The translations under genes were made by a program, and so were the position numbers. Positions 1-5,425 of a stretch of DNA of 5,975 bases are shown here, in pieces; within the stretch, counting starts at the first letter, position 1; each line of letters opens with the position of its first letter. The stretch spans positions 57,140 through 63,114 of the forward strand of contig FR884631.1 of NCBI GenBank assembly GCA_000436075.1, in the 5' to 3' direction. Below the pieces are notes generated by a model, which made no database searches, was not told the DNA's origin, and saw nothing but the letters and a program-made list of their open reading frames with translations. This DNA comes from Eggerthella sp. CAG:209. GTDB taxonomy: Bacteria > Actinomycetota > Coriobacteriia > Coriobacteriales > Eggerthellaceae.

Positions 1-45
1 GTATCGGGATCTTATTGATTACATGAACAGCCCAGCGGGAGATGT

Positions 46-558
46 TTAGAGGTAGGTTACGGTGCCGCTGAGGGGCTTGCGGCTAGCATGGTTCGGCAGT
101 GGCTTTCCATCTTCTGCGGCGTAGCCCAGGTCGAGCATCATCAGCACTTCTTCGTTTTTGGGAAGCTCCAGTTTTTCTGCCACTTCCTCTGGGTTGAAGA
201 AGTTCACCCAGCAGCTGTCTACGCCAGCGTTCTTTGCGGCGAGCATCATGTGCGTAGCCACAATGGTGGCGTCTTCGATGCCGGAATCGCGCGTCCCGCC
301 AGGATAGGTGAAAACGTTTTCCTTGTTGAAGGCCACGACAAGCACCGTGGTGGCGCCGTAGCGACAAGGGGTAAGCTCATCGATAAGAGCAAGCTTCTCG
401 GGCGATTGCACCACGTAAACATGCTGTTCCTGCAAGTTTTTTGCGGTGGGTGCCACGCGCCCTGCTTCCAGGATAGTCTTCAGAGCCTTTTCGGCAACGG
501 GCTCGCCGTTGAACTTTTTGCAAGAGTAACGATCTTCAACTACTTCTTTGAATTCCAT
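46..558 (-). CDS. Nitroreductase-family FMN-dependent oxidoreductase
   Basis: A 170-residue protein of the nitroreductase family, cytoplasmic flavoproteins that reduce nitro compounds, quinones or other electrophiles with NAD(P)H. What I see: an N-terminal RYSCKKF segment (residues 10-16) in the place of the family's FMN-phosphate-binding R-S-x-R-x-F; the helix-capping APTAKNLQ (36-43), matching the usual APSaxNxQ flavin contact; GIEDATIVATHMMLAAKNAGVDSCWV (about 93-118), the conserved second flavin/dimer region; and LDLGYAAEDGKP near the C-terminus. The length is typical of small members. The reading frame stays open 23 codons further upstream, but I chose the ATG at 558 because GAAAGG (565-570) lies 6 bases before it and the family motif begins directly after it. 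The upstream extension resembles no part of the family. It stands alone, 155 bases downstream of the esterase gene. The substrate cannot be deduced. Family call is firm; the specific function is open. Confidence 0.9.
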   Translation of the reverse strand: MEFKEVVEDRYSCKKFNGEPVAEKALKTILEAGRVAPTAKNLQEQHVYVVQSPEKLALIDELTPCRYGATTVLVVAFNKENVFTYPGGTRDSGIEDATIVATHMMLAAKNAGVDSCWVNFFNPEEVAEKLELPKNEEVLMMLDLGYAAEDGKPLPNHASRKPLSGTVTYL

Positions 559-591
559 GACGGGCCTTTCATTAATGGTTCTGTGGGCATG

Positions 592-665
592 AATATAGTG
601 GTTCGATGTTGTGATGCGCCTACCCATCTGCCACTTTATATGAAAAAAATAAAAAATAAAGGTTT
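592..665 (-). promoter_or_regulatory. AT-rich gap with candidate nitroreductase promoter
   Basis: The gap between the esterase stop and the nitroreductase start contains a run of A/T (about 641-660, T-rich on the minus strand). It also contains two -10-like hexamers on the minus strand: TATAAA (635-640) and TATATT (592-597). Neither has a convincing -35 at 16-18 bases, so the exact promoter is undecided. The same T-rich tract follows an AGGTTT/AAACCT pairing (705-710 with 660-665, 39-base loop). It could therefore also help end esterase transcription, though that hairpin is weak. Confidence 0.3.
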
Positions 666-713
666 ATCAGGTGTTATAGCGCAAATACCATGAATGTGTT
701 TAACAAACCTGTT

Positions 714-1406
714 CTATCGATCGAATTGGCGGAGCATCCAACAGATACCCTTTGCCATGCGTAGATCGGGTTCTTTGAAGTGGTTTCCTGGATTGGATTC
801 AAAAAAGGTTTCTACGCCTTTTTCCTGGAAGGACGAAACGACGCTTTTCGTTCCCTGGGCAACCGTGCGCAGAAGGCGGCTGGGTGTTTTTGCCTCTTTT
901 GAACCGAGGGAAAAATAGGCGCACAAGGGTTTCTTAGCAAAAAAATTGGTCGATACGTATTCGCTGAAGTCGGGATACCACAGCGAGCCCGATGCACTTG
1001 CAAGAGCATCGAAGAGGGTGGTGTTGAACGGTGCCCATGTAGCGAATAGCCCTGCCAGAGAATAGCCCGCAATGCAGCGATGTTGTGGCGTTATTCCGAG
1101 ATGCTGCTCGGTTTGAGCGACTATTGTTTCAAGCTGAAGAAGGTGCTGTCGGGCATTTCCCTCGAAAGGCTTATCCTCTGCGAAAAGGCCCTCGCATCTC
1201 CAGGGTGTTAGAGAATCGTTCCAGTTGGGGGTCGGGATAGATATCAGGGTAAAGGGTGGGCAATGCAGCGATTGGCACTGCTCCCAAACTTCACTGCCAT
1301 TTCCTTTGAGGCTATGCAGATACACCACAGGATCGTAAGATACCAGTGTGTTGCCACTATAGTGGATCGATACCGTTTGCCCAGCTATTTCTACTGTTTG
1401 TCCCAT
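714..1406 (-). CDS. Putative alpha/beta-hydrolase esterase
   Basis: A 230-residue predicted serine hydrolase resembling the putative esterase / predicted alpha/beta-superfamily hydrolase group that includes enterochelin-esterase-like proteins. The nucleophile elbow GYSLAG lies at residues 114-119 (Ser116) and is followed by LFATWA and by a SASGSLWYPDF segment (about 137-147) typical of these enzymes. NPGNHF near the C-terminus supplies the probable catalytic His209. The acid is probably in the GSKEAKT segment (168-174), but I cannot fix it. No signal peptide or membrane segment is visible, so it should be cytoplasmic. The open frame extends to 1574, but that extension overlaps the neighbouring gene and crosses a terminator-like hairpin, so I start at the ATG at 1406. 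There is no clear Shine-Dalgarno there. A TATCAT hexamer ends 6 bases before the ATG, which would fit a leaderless transcript. Substrate unknown: a siderophore or a simple acyl ester are both possible. Confidence 0.8.
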   Translation of the reverse strand: MGQTVEIAGQTVSIHYSGNTLVSYDPVVYLHSLKGNGSEVWEQCQSLHCPPFTLISIPTPNWNDSLTPWRCEGLFAEDKPFEGNARQHLLQLETIVAQTEQHLGITPQHRCIAGYSLAGLFATWAPFNTTLFDALASASGSLWYPDFSEYVSTNFFAKKPLCAYFSLGSKEAKTPSRLLRTVAQGTKSVVSSFQEKGVETFFESNPGNHFKEPDLRMAKGICWMLRQFDR

Positions 1407-1412
1407 GGCTCT

Positions 1413-1443
1413 ATGATATCTGATTTTTTGTGTTGCTTGTCCA
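1413..1443 (-). promoter_or_regulatory. Candidate promoter of the esterase gene
   Basis: On the minus strand TGGACA (1438-1443, five of six to the -35 consensus) is followed after 19 bases by TATCAT (1413-1418, five of six to the -10 consensus). The -10 ends only 6 bases before the ATG at 1406, so the predicted transcript would start at or next to the start codon. The spacer is longer than the usual 17, which lowers confidence. Confidence 0.4.
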
Positions 1444-1455
1444 TAGGCAGTATCT

Positions 1456-1494
1456 CCAATAAAAAACGGTGCTGGATAATTCCAACGCCGTTTT
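1456..1494 (-). terminator. Rho-independent terminator after the deformylase-like gene
   Basis: A hairpin lies 18 bases downstream of the stop at 1513. AAAACGGTG (1463-1471) pairs with CGCCGTTTT (1486-1494), with one G-T wobble. Inside it TGGA (1473-1476) pairs with TCCA (1481-1484) around a TAAT loop. On the minus strand the stem runs straight into a run of six T. It lies upstream of the esterase start, so it separates the two genes transcriptionally. Confidence 0.7.
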
Positions 1495-1512
1495 GCAGTG
1501 TTTGCGCTATCG

Positions 1513-1935
1513 TTAGACGAATTTGCCCTTGCTGTGGTCTGCCATGTGCTGGATAAGCTGAGCAACCCAGCCATGGAAGTCTTTCTTACGGGAAACGAGC
1601 TTGCTGTCTACCAGTTCTTGGTAAGAGACCTTCACCTTTTCATAGCGGGTATTAACGGTTGGCTCTTCGTGGGTAAAGCAGCTTTCGGTTTCCTTTTTGG
1701 GTACCAATCCGATAAGAATAGTGGGGTTGTACATGACGTGGGGGTTGTCGTTTTCGTCAAGATAAGCGAACAGGCTCTTGGTTACCCCGATTTGGTTTGC
1801 ATGTATGCACGCTGCTCCTTCAAGTGAAGCCAAGGTGTCAAGCAGATCCTGTGCCACGGCGGCATCCTCGGCGGTTGCTTTTTCGCAGGGCGTGCTGAGT
1901 AGCGCCTCGTCAGTGGTGAATTCTTTGATGCTCAT
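1513..1935 (-). CDS. Degenerate peptide deformylase-like protein
   Basis: A 140-residue homologue of peptide deformylase, the metalloenzyme that removes the N-formyl group from nascent proteins. It has the length of the short (about 136-140 aa) type seen in clostridia, so it is not truncated. All three motifs are present but altered. Motif 1 reads AACIHANQIG (41-50) where G-x-G-L-A-A-x-Q-x-G is expected; Gln48 is kept but the second glycine is Cys43. Motif 2 reads ESCFT (84-88) instead of EGCLS, keeping the metal ligand Cys86. Motif 3 reads QHMADH (129-134) instead of QHExDH, keeping His130 and His134 but with Met131 in place of the catalytic glutamate. I infer that metal may still bind but that ordinary deformylase activity is doubtful. 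The ATG at 1935 has AAAGGA at 1941-1946, 5 bases upstream. It is followed by its own terminator and probably transcribed alone. The family is clear; the function is not. Confidence 0.85.
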   Translation of the reverse strand: MSIKEFTTDEALLSTPCEKATAEDAAVAQDLLDTLASLEGAACIHANQIGVTKSLFAYLDENDNPHVMYNPTILIGLVPKKETESCFTHEEPTVNTRYEKVKVSYQELVDSKLVSRKKDFHGWVAQLIQHMADHSKGKFV

Positions 1936-1976
1936 GGTTGTCCTTTAATCGATGGTTTAAGCCATTGAGTTTAGCC

Positions 1977-1997
1977 ATTCTATTCTATCGCATAGAA
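1977..1997 (-). promoter_or_regulatory. Candidate promoter with overlapping inverted repeat
   Basis: Upstream of the deformylase-like gene the minus strand carries two overlapping TAGAAT hexamers (1977-1982 and 1982-1987), each five of six to the -10 consensus. A perfect inverted repeat, TTCTAT-CGC-ATAGAA (1983-1997), overlaps the distal copy. No good -35 is visible. The arrangement would suit an operator over a promoter, but this rests on the pattern alone. Confidence 0.35.
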
Positions 1998-2080
1998 ATG
2001 AAGCGACGCTCGTAGGCCCCTTGCTGATGCATTCATTTGAAACCGGGAAGCGATATGGGTATTTTTCTGGAAGGATTCGT

Positions 2081-3031
2081 TTAGCGCGGCGTCTTTCTGG
2101 GGAAGAGCCGAAGCTGCGAAACGCAGATGCCAAACAGGATGATGGCCACTCCAAGCCATTCAACGGCACCGATGGGCGATCCTAGCACTATCATTGCTAC
2201 AAACAGCCCAGCTGGCAGCTCTGATGCAGCCAGCAAAGATGTTAGCCCCGCAGGCAAATGGGGCGCACCCATGCTTAGGAGCAGAATAGGCAGGAAGAAC
2301 CCGCATGCTCCGGCAATTAAGCCCAAAGGGGCGATGCCCTGCAAGAGCACGCCCGAAACGATGAAGTCGGGGCAGATGAAGTGCGACATAACCACCGCGC
2401 CACCGCAGATAATCAAACCCCGCTGGGCCTGTGAACATTTTGGCTGAACCTGACCAGACAGAGCTAAAAACGAAGCGCAGCTTACGGCGGCAAGGAGTCC
2501 GGCTGCGATGCCCCAAGGGTTGCAACTCGAAAGATCGGTGGCATACAGACCGCTGGCGAACACCGTTCCGAACACGATGACCGCCGCCGATATCACCTGG
2601 CTAAGTGCAGGTGGCCTGTGTGTCATGATTACTTGAATTACCGTGCCTATCCAGGTGAATTGGAACAAGAGCGTGAGAGCTAAGGCAACGGGCAACACGC
2701 TCATGGCATAGGTGTAGAAGATCGAGGTAATGCATGTTACGGCGCCGATGCCAAGAAGCTTCAGCGTGTTGGTGCAGCCAAGTTTTCCCCATTTTTCTCC
2801 TCGGGCGCGATTAAAGAAAAGGAATACAGCAAACAATGCGAAGCCCGCCCACATTTGTGCGGCGGCAATTTGCGCGGAGCTGAACCCCCATGCGTAGGAA
2901 AGCTTGTAGCAGGTGGCGTTGAAGCCGTAGCAGGCACCGCCGAAGAACACCAAGATAGCAGCCTTGGTTCGAGTGCCCGCATCAGCTGCGGCGGTAGGGA
3001 ATGGCTTATGCTTGAGAGCATTCTGAGACAA
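2081..3031 (-). CDS. DMT-superfamily (EamA-type) membrane transporter
   Basis: A 316-residue polytopic membrane protein with about ten hydrophobic segments (roughly residues 24-41, 53-73, 91-110, 113-136, 144-163, 173-192, 205-223, 232-253, 262-284 and 288-304). It has two EamA-like halves, as in drug/metabolite transporters that export or import amino acids and other small metabolites. The second half carries the family's usual L-A-x-x-E-x-P (AASELPAGL, Glu271). The frame is open to 3229 and an ATG exists at 3064. I place the start at the TTG at 3031-3029, because AAAGGAG (3038-3044) sits 6 bases before it and the resulting protein has a short polar leader followed directly by the first membrane segment. 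The ATG at 3064 has no ribosome-binding site. The gene is divergent from ddh across a 379-base gap, so export of a diaminopimelate- or lysine-related compound is conceivable but unproven. Confidence 0.85.
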   Translation of the reverse strand: MSQNALKHKPFPTAAADAGTRTKAAILVFFGGACYGFNATCYKLSYAWGFSSAQIAAAQMWAGFALFAVFLFFNRARGEKWGKLGCTNTLKLLGIGAVTCITSIFYTYAMSVLPVALALTLLFQFTWIGTVIQVIMTHRPPALSQVISAAVIVFGTVFASGLYATDLSSCNPWGIAAGLLAAVSCASFLALSGQVQPKCSQAQRGLIICGGAVVMSHFICPDFIVSGVLLQGIAPLGLIAGACGFFLPILLLSMGAPHLPAGLTSLLAASELPAGLFVAMIVLGSPIGAVEWLGVAIILFGICVSQLRLFPRKTPR

Positions 3032-3037
3032 CGTGAA

Positions 3038-3044
3038 CTCCTTT
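3038..3044 (-). promoter_or_regulatory. Ribosome-binding site that decides a TTG start
   Basis: AAAGGAG on the minus strand, with a 6-base spacer to TTG at 3031-3029. It is the strongest Shine-Dalgarno in the window and lies inside the frame that would be coding if the upstream ATG at 3064 were used. Confidence 0.7.
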
Positions 3045-3057
3045 GCGCAATCGTTTC

Positions 3058-3082
3058 GCTGCATTGCAAAAGTGAATGCAGC
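3058..3082 (-). other. Hairpin in the transporter mRNA leader
   Basis: GCTGCATT (3058-3065) and AATGCAGC (3075-3082) form a perfect 8-base-pair stem with a 9-base loop. It ends 13 bases before the transporter's ribosome-binding site. No T-run follows, so it is not a classical terminator. It could modulate translation or RNA stability. A second, shorter stem (AGACG/CGTCT, 3107-3121) lies further upstream. Confidence 0.45.
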
Positions 3083-3155
3083 TTTGCGGTTGCGTGGCGA
3101 AAAGGAGACGAAAGGCGTCTGGAAAAGTCCACGCTTCTGGTTTATCAGGCTGACT

Positions 3156-3164
3156 ATTTTAGCA
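3156..3164 (-). promoter_or_regulatory. Candidate extended -10 promoter of the transporter
   Basis: On the minus strand TGCTAAAAT gives a TGn extension plus TAAAAT, five of six to the -10 consensus. The -35 region at 17 bases is poor, which an extended -10 can tolerate. It predicts a leader of about 115 bases before the TTG start, carrying the two hairpins at 3058-3082 and 3107-3121. Confidence 0.4.
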
Positions 3165-3397
3165 AAGATAATGGATGTGGGTCGTTCAGGCCATGTTGGC
3201 AAACTCTTGATAGTAGGTTCCCCATTCAACCATCGAATTGATGTAGGTGCGCGTATCCACTCGAAACTGCTTGCTAGCGGTTAACCATTTCGTTTCGTTT
3301 TCCGTAGTATTAATACGTTCAAAACATTTCTTGAATGCTTGCAGCGTACAATCACTAACGTGAAAGTTTGCCCCGCTTTAGTAGCTGGGCTTGGTTA
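3165..3397. other. Intergenic region between transporter and ddh
   Basis: Together with the transporter leader this makes about 380 bases without a convincing gene. Upstream of ddh I see a 10-base palindrome GTATTAATAC (3307-3316), a TTCAA/TTGAA inverted repeat (3318-3322 and 3331-3335) and a TACAAT -10-like hexamer (3347-3352), without a good -35. Short open frames here show no family resemblance. I looked for a lysine-riboswitch-like architecture and could not recognise one. The region should hold both promoters. Confidence 0.5.
3347..3352 (+). promoter_or_regulatory. Candidate -10 element of ddh
   Basis: TACAAT matches five of six positions of the -10 consensus and predicts a leader of about 50 bases. 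At 17 bases upstream the sequence is ACATTT, a poor -35, and the TTGAAT at 3331 is too close. The call is tentative. Confidence 0.3.
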
Positions 3398-3410
3398 GAA
3401 AGGAAGCCGC

Positions 3411-4388
3411 ATGATTCGTATCGGTATCTTGGGATACGGAAATCTTGGCAAGGGCGTTGAGCTTGCTGTTCGTCAAAACGATGATATGGAACTCGCCGCT
3501 GTGTATACGCGTCGCAATCCTGAAACTGTATCAATCGCAACGCCTGGCGTTGCAGTTCGCTCGGCTGCGGATCTTGAGGCGGGCAATGAAGATATTGATG
3601 TTTTGATCCTATGCGGCGGCAGCGCAACCGATTTGCCTGAACAGACGCCGAAGTACGCTGCTCTATACAATGTGGTAGATTCCTTCGATACCCATGCGAA
3701 GATTCCCACCCATTTTGCCAACGTTGATGAGGCAGCTAAGGGCGCTGGCAAAACTGCCCTGATTTCTTGCGGCTGGGATCCGGGCCTGTTCTCCTTGAAC
3801 CGTTTGTACGCAAACTGCATCCTGCCAGAAGGTGCCGACTACACATTCTGGGGTCGCGGCGTTTCTCAGGGGCATTCCGATGCGCTTCGTCGCATTCCTG
3901 GCGTTGCCGATGCTCGTCAATACACCATTCCCGTTCCCGAGGCGCTGGAAGCGGTTCGTTCGGGCTCCAATCCCGAGCTTACTACGCGCGAAAAGCATAC
4001 GCGTGAGTGCTGGGTTGTTTTGGAAGAGGGCGCTGACCCTGCCGAGGTAACCAAGCAGATCGTGGAAATGCCAAACTACTTCGACGAATATGACGTTACC
4101 GTGAACTTCATCAGCCAGGAGGAGCTCGATCGCGACCATGCCGGGCTGCCTCACGGCGGTATGGTTATCCGCACTGGTAAGACCGCTGGTGACAAGAACT
4201 GCAAGATCGAGTATTCGCTTGATCTTGAGTCCAACCCCGAGTTCACCGCTTGCGTGCTGGCTTGCTATGCCCGTGCCGTTGCTCGTCTTTCGGCCGAAGG
4301 CAACCATGGCTGCAAAACAGTATTCGACATTGCGCCAGCTTATCTTTCTGCGAAGTCTGGTGAAGAACTGCGCGCTCATATGCTGTAA
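3411..4388 (+). CDS. ddh: meso-Diaminopimelate D-dehydrogenase
   Basis: A 325-residue cytoplasmic enzyme that makes meso-2,6-diaminopimelate from tetrahydrodipicolinate, ammonia and NADPH in one step. This bypasses the succinylase or acetylase branch and feeds lysine and peptidoglycan synthesis. It closely follows the Corynebacterium glutamicum type. The dinucleotide-binding GYGNLG is at 8-13, and the TRR at 33-35 suits the NADP 2'-phosphate. CGGSATDLPEQTPK (68-81), VDSFDTH (89-95), GWDPGLFSLNR (121-131, with the active-site Asp123), FWGRGVSQGHSDALRRIPG (146-164), PHGG (247-250) and NPEFTA (275-280) are all in the expected order. Length is full and no key motif is missing. GAAAGGAAG (3398-3406) is a good ribosome-binding site for the ATG at 3411. 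It is a single gene, closed by a strong terminator at 4422-4454. Whether the genome also has another diaminopimelate route cannot be seen here. Confidence 0.97.
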   Translation: MIRIGILGYGNLGKGVELAVRQNDDMELAAVYTRRNPETVSIATPGVAVRSAADLEAGNEDIDVLILCGGSATDLPEQTPKYAALYNVVDSFDTHAKIPTHFANVDEAAKGAGKTALISCGWDPGLFSLNRLYANCILPEGADYTFWGRGVSQGHSDALRRIPGVADARQYTIPVPEALEAVRSGSNPELTTREKHTRECWVVLEEGADPAEVTKQIVEMPNYFDEYDVTVNFISQEELDRDHAGLPHGGMVIRTGKTAGDKNCKIEYSLDLESNPEFTACVLACYARAVARLSAEGNHGCKTVFDIAPAYLSAKSGEELRAHML

Positions 4389-4421
4389 TGCAATAGTCAA
4401 TCGGCGAATTGCTTAAAAGTT

Positions 4422-4454
4422 AGAGGGAATGCGAAACTTCGCATTCCCTCTTTT
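4422..4454 (+). terminator. Rho-independent terminator of ddh
   Basis: A nearly perfect stem of 12-14 base pairs has left arm AGAGGGAATGCGAA (4422-4435) and right arm TTCGCATTCCCTCT (4438-4451), followed by more T. It lies 33 bases after the ddh stop, between convergent genes. The opposite side has only a weak T-run (TAACTTTT), so termination of the leftward gene is possible but less certain. Confidence 0.9.
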
Positions 4455-4475
4455 GGTCTGGGGCGCGTTCACGCC

Positions 4476-5213
4476 TTAGGAGATGGCGGGTTCGATCCTT
4501 TGAACGTAAAGATTTGTATTATCTACGGTAAAGGCAATATCGAACCCTGCATAGGCAAGATGATACGTACGCTCGGGTTCATGCTTGCTGCCTGCGCGAC
4601 GTGGGTCCTGACCCAGCACTTCAAGGAGGCCTTCGCGCTTTTCTTCGGGAATGGCTTGCAGCAGTTTAGCGGGGCAGTGAACGGTGAGTTCTTGCCAAGG
4701 CGTCTCGTCGATGAAACCGCCTTGTGCGTCGGGGTGGCAGTCGGCAAAGGGAATGTAAGGCTTTATGTCGAAGATAGGCGTACCATCGCGCAGATCGGCG
4801 CCCAGAACATGAATGATCGGACCGTTTTCAGTGAGTTCTATGCGCTCTAGCTTTACGCAGGTAAGCCCGATGGGATTGGGACGGAAGGGGCTACGGGTAG
4901 CAAATACCCCCCTGCGCTTGGTTCCCCCGAGGCGTGGTGGTCTTACCGTTGGGAACCATTTTTCCGTGGTGCCCCGTTTATTTTCGGTTTGCACGTCGTT
5001 GGCTATATCGGCGGCGGTGCCACCAGGGGTTCCATTTTCGAACTCCCAGATGAGCCATAGGTACGTAAAGCCTTCCATTCCTTCAACTGCTGAGTTCAGG
5101 GCGAACTCGGGTTCGAAGATGATGGTTCCCCGTAAATGCGGTGCAAGGAAGCTGTTCCGGGGAATGCCGAATTATTGCGGCATGTCGGTGTGGATGTGTG
5201 CAATTGGTTTCAT
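4476..5213 (-). pseudogene. trmO: tRNA t6A37 methyltransferase TrmO (TsaA/YaeB), interrupted by TAA
   Basis: TrmO methylates N6-threonylcarbamoyladenosine at position 37 of certain tRNAs using S-adenosylmethionine. Reading from the ATG at 5213, the frame gives MKPIAHIHTDMPQ, then TAA (5172-5174), then FGIPRNSFLAPHLRG and the rest of the protein. In the family this place reads K/R-F-G-I-P-R-Q-S, so the stop replaces what was probably a lysine codon (AAA to TAA, one base). After it the frame is open and well conserved: EGFTYLWLIWEF, RPPRLGG (91-97), GVFATRSPFRPNPIGL (102-117), DGTPIFDIKPY (143-153) and DPR (203-205). The total of about 245 codons matches a full-length member. The first internal ATG (5078) lacks a usable spacer to GAAGGA and would lose 45 residues. 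Either a very recent nonsense mutation or a sequence error. The start at 5213 has no Shine-Dalgarno; a TAGAAT sits 7 bases upstream. Confidence 0.85.
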
Positions 5214-5220
5214 GGCTGCA

Positions 5221-5226
5221 ATTCTA
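5221..5226 (-). promoter_or_regulatory. Candidate -10 element of trmO, leaderless type
   Basis: TAGAAT on the minus strand (five of six to consensus) ends 7 bases before the trmO ATG. Transcription would then begin at about the A of the ATG, consistent with the missing ribosome-binding site. The sequence 16-18 bases upstream is a poor -35. Confidence 0.35.
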
Positions 5227-5325
5227 CCGCAAAGGAAAGAGGGCTTTCGTTTGTTGTGGCTCTGACCATTTGGCTTGTTGCGTCTGGTGCATGGCGCTAT
5301 TAGTTTGGTTTTGCGGAGTGATGCC

Positions 5326-5349
5326 CTCGAGCCAAAGTGAATCTCGAGC
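5326..5349. repeat. Twin CTCGAGC repeat upstream of the UPF0303 gene
   Basis: CTCGAGC occurs at 5326-5332 and again at 5343-5349, 17 bases apart start to start. The core CTCGAG is self-complementary, so the pair can act as direct or inverted repeats. It lies about 80-100 bases before the ATG at 5426, in the divergent gap with trmO. A regulator-binding role is possible but rests only on the repeat. Confidence 0.3.
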
Positions 5350-5425
5350 TTTCCGACCTCTGGTGCGCTCGTTTCGTTTCTGGGAAAATTCGCAGTATAG
5401 GTTTGGGAAGTATTAGGGGGTCGCT

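Noticed and set aside
559..627. N-terminal extension of the nitroreductase to an upstream ATG
   Set aside because: The added 23 residues match nothing in the family, and the ATG at 558 has a good ribosome-binding site.
88..693. A 201-codon plus-strand open frame over the nitroreductase
   Set aside because: It is antisense to a recognised gene and has Cys/His-rich, non-protein-like composition.
3107..3121. AGACG/CGTCT hairpin as a terminator
   Set aside because: The stem is only 5 base pairs and the following tract is CCTTTTC, too weak to terminate.
3032..3410. Lysine riboswitch upstream of the transporter or ddh
   Set aside because: I could not recognise the expected multi-helix architecture or conserved core; a covariance-model search would settle it.
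3663..4400. A 245-codon open frame antisense to ddh
   Set aside because: It lies wholly over the strongly supported ddh gene, shows no family motifs and has no ribosome-binding site; it is a by-product of ddh codon usage.
5172..5174. Recoding of the internal stop as selenocysteine or pyrrolysine
   Set aside because: The codon is TAA, whereas those systems use TGA and TAG, and the family has Lys or Arg here.
4813..5265. A 150-codon plus-strand open frame over trmO
   Set aside because: It is antisense to the conserved TrmO coding sequence and has no recognisable motif.
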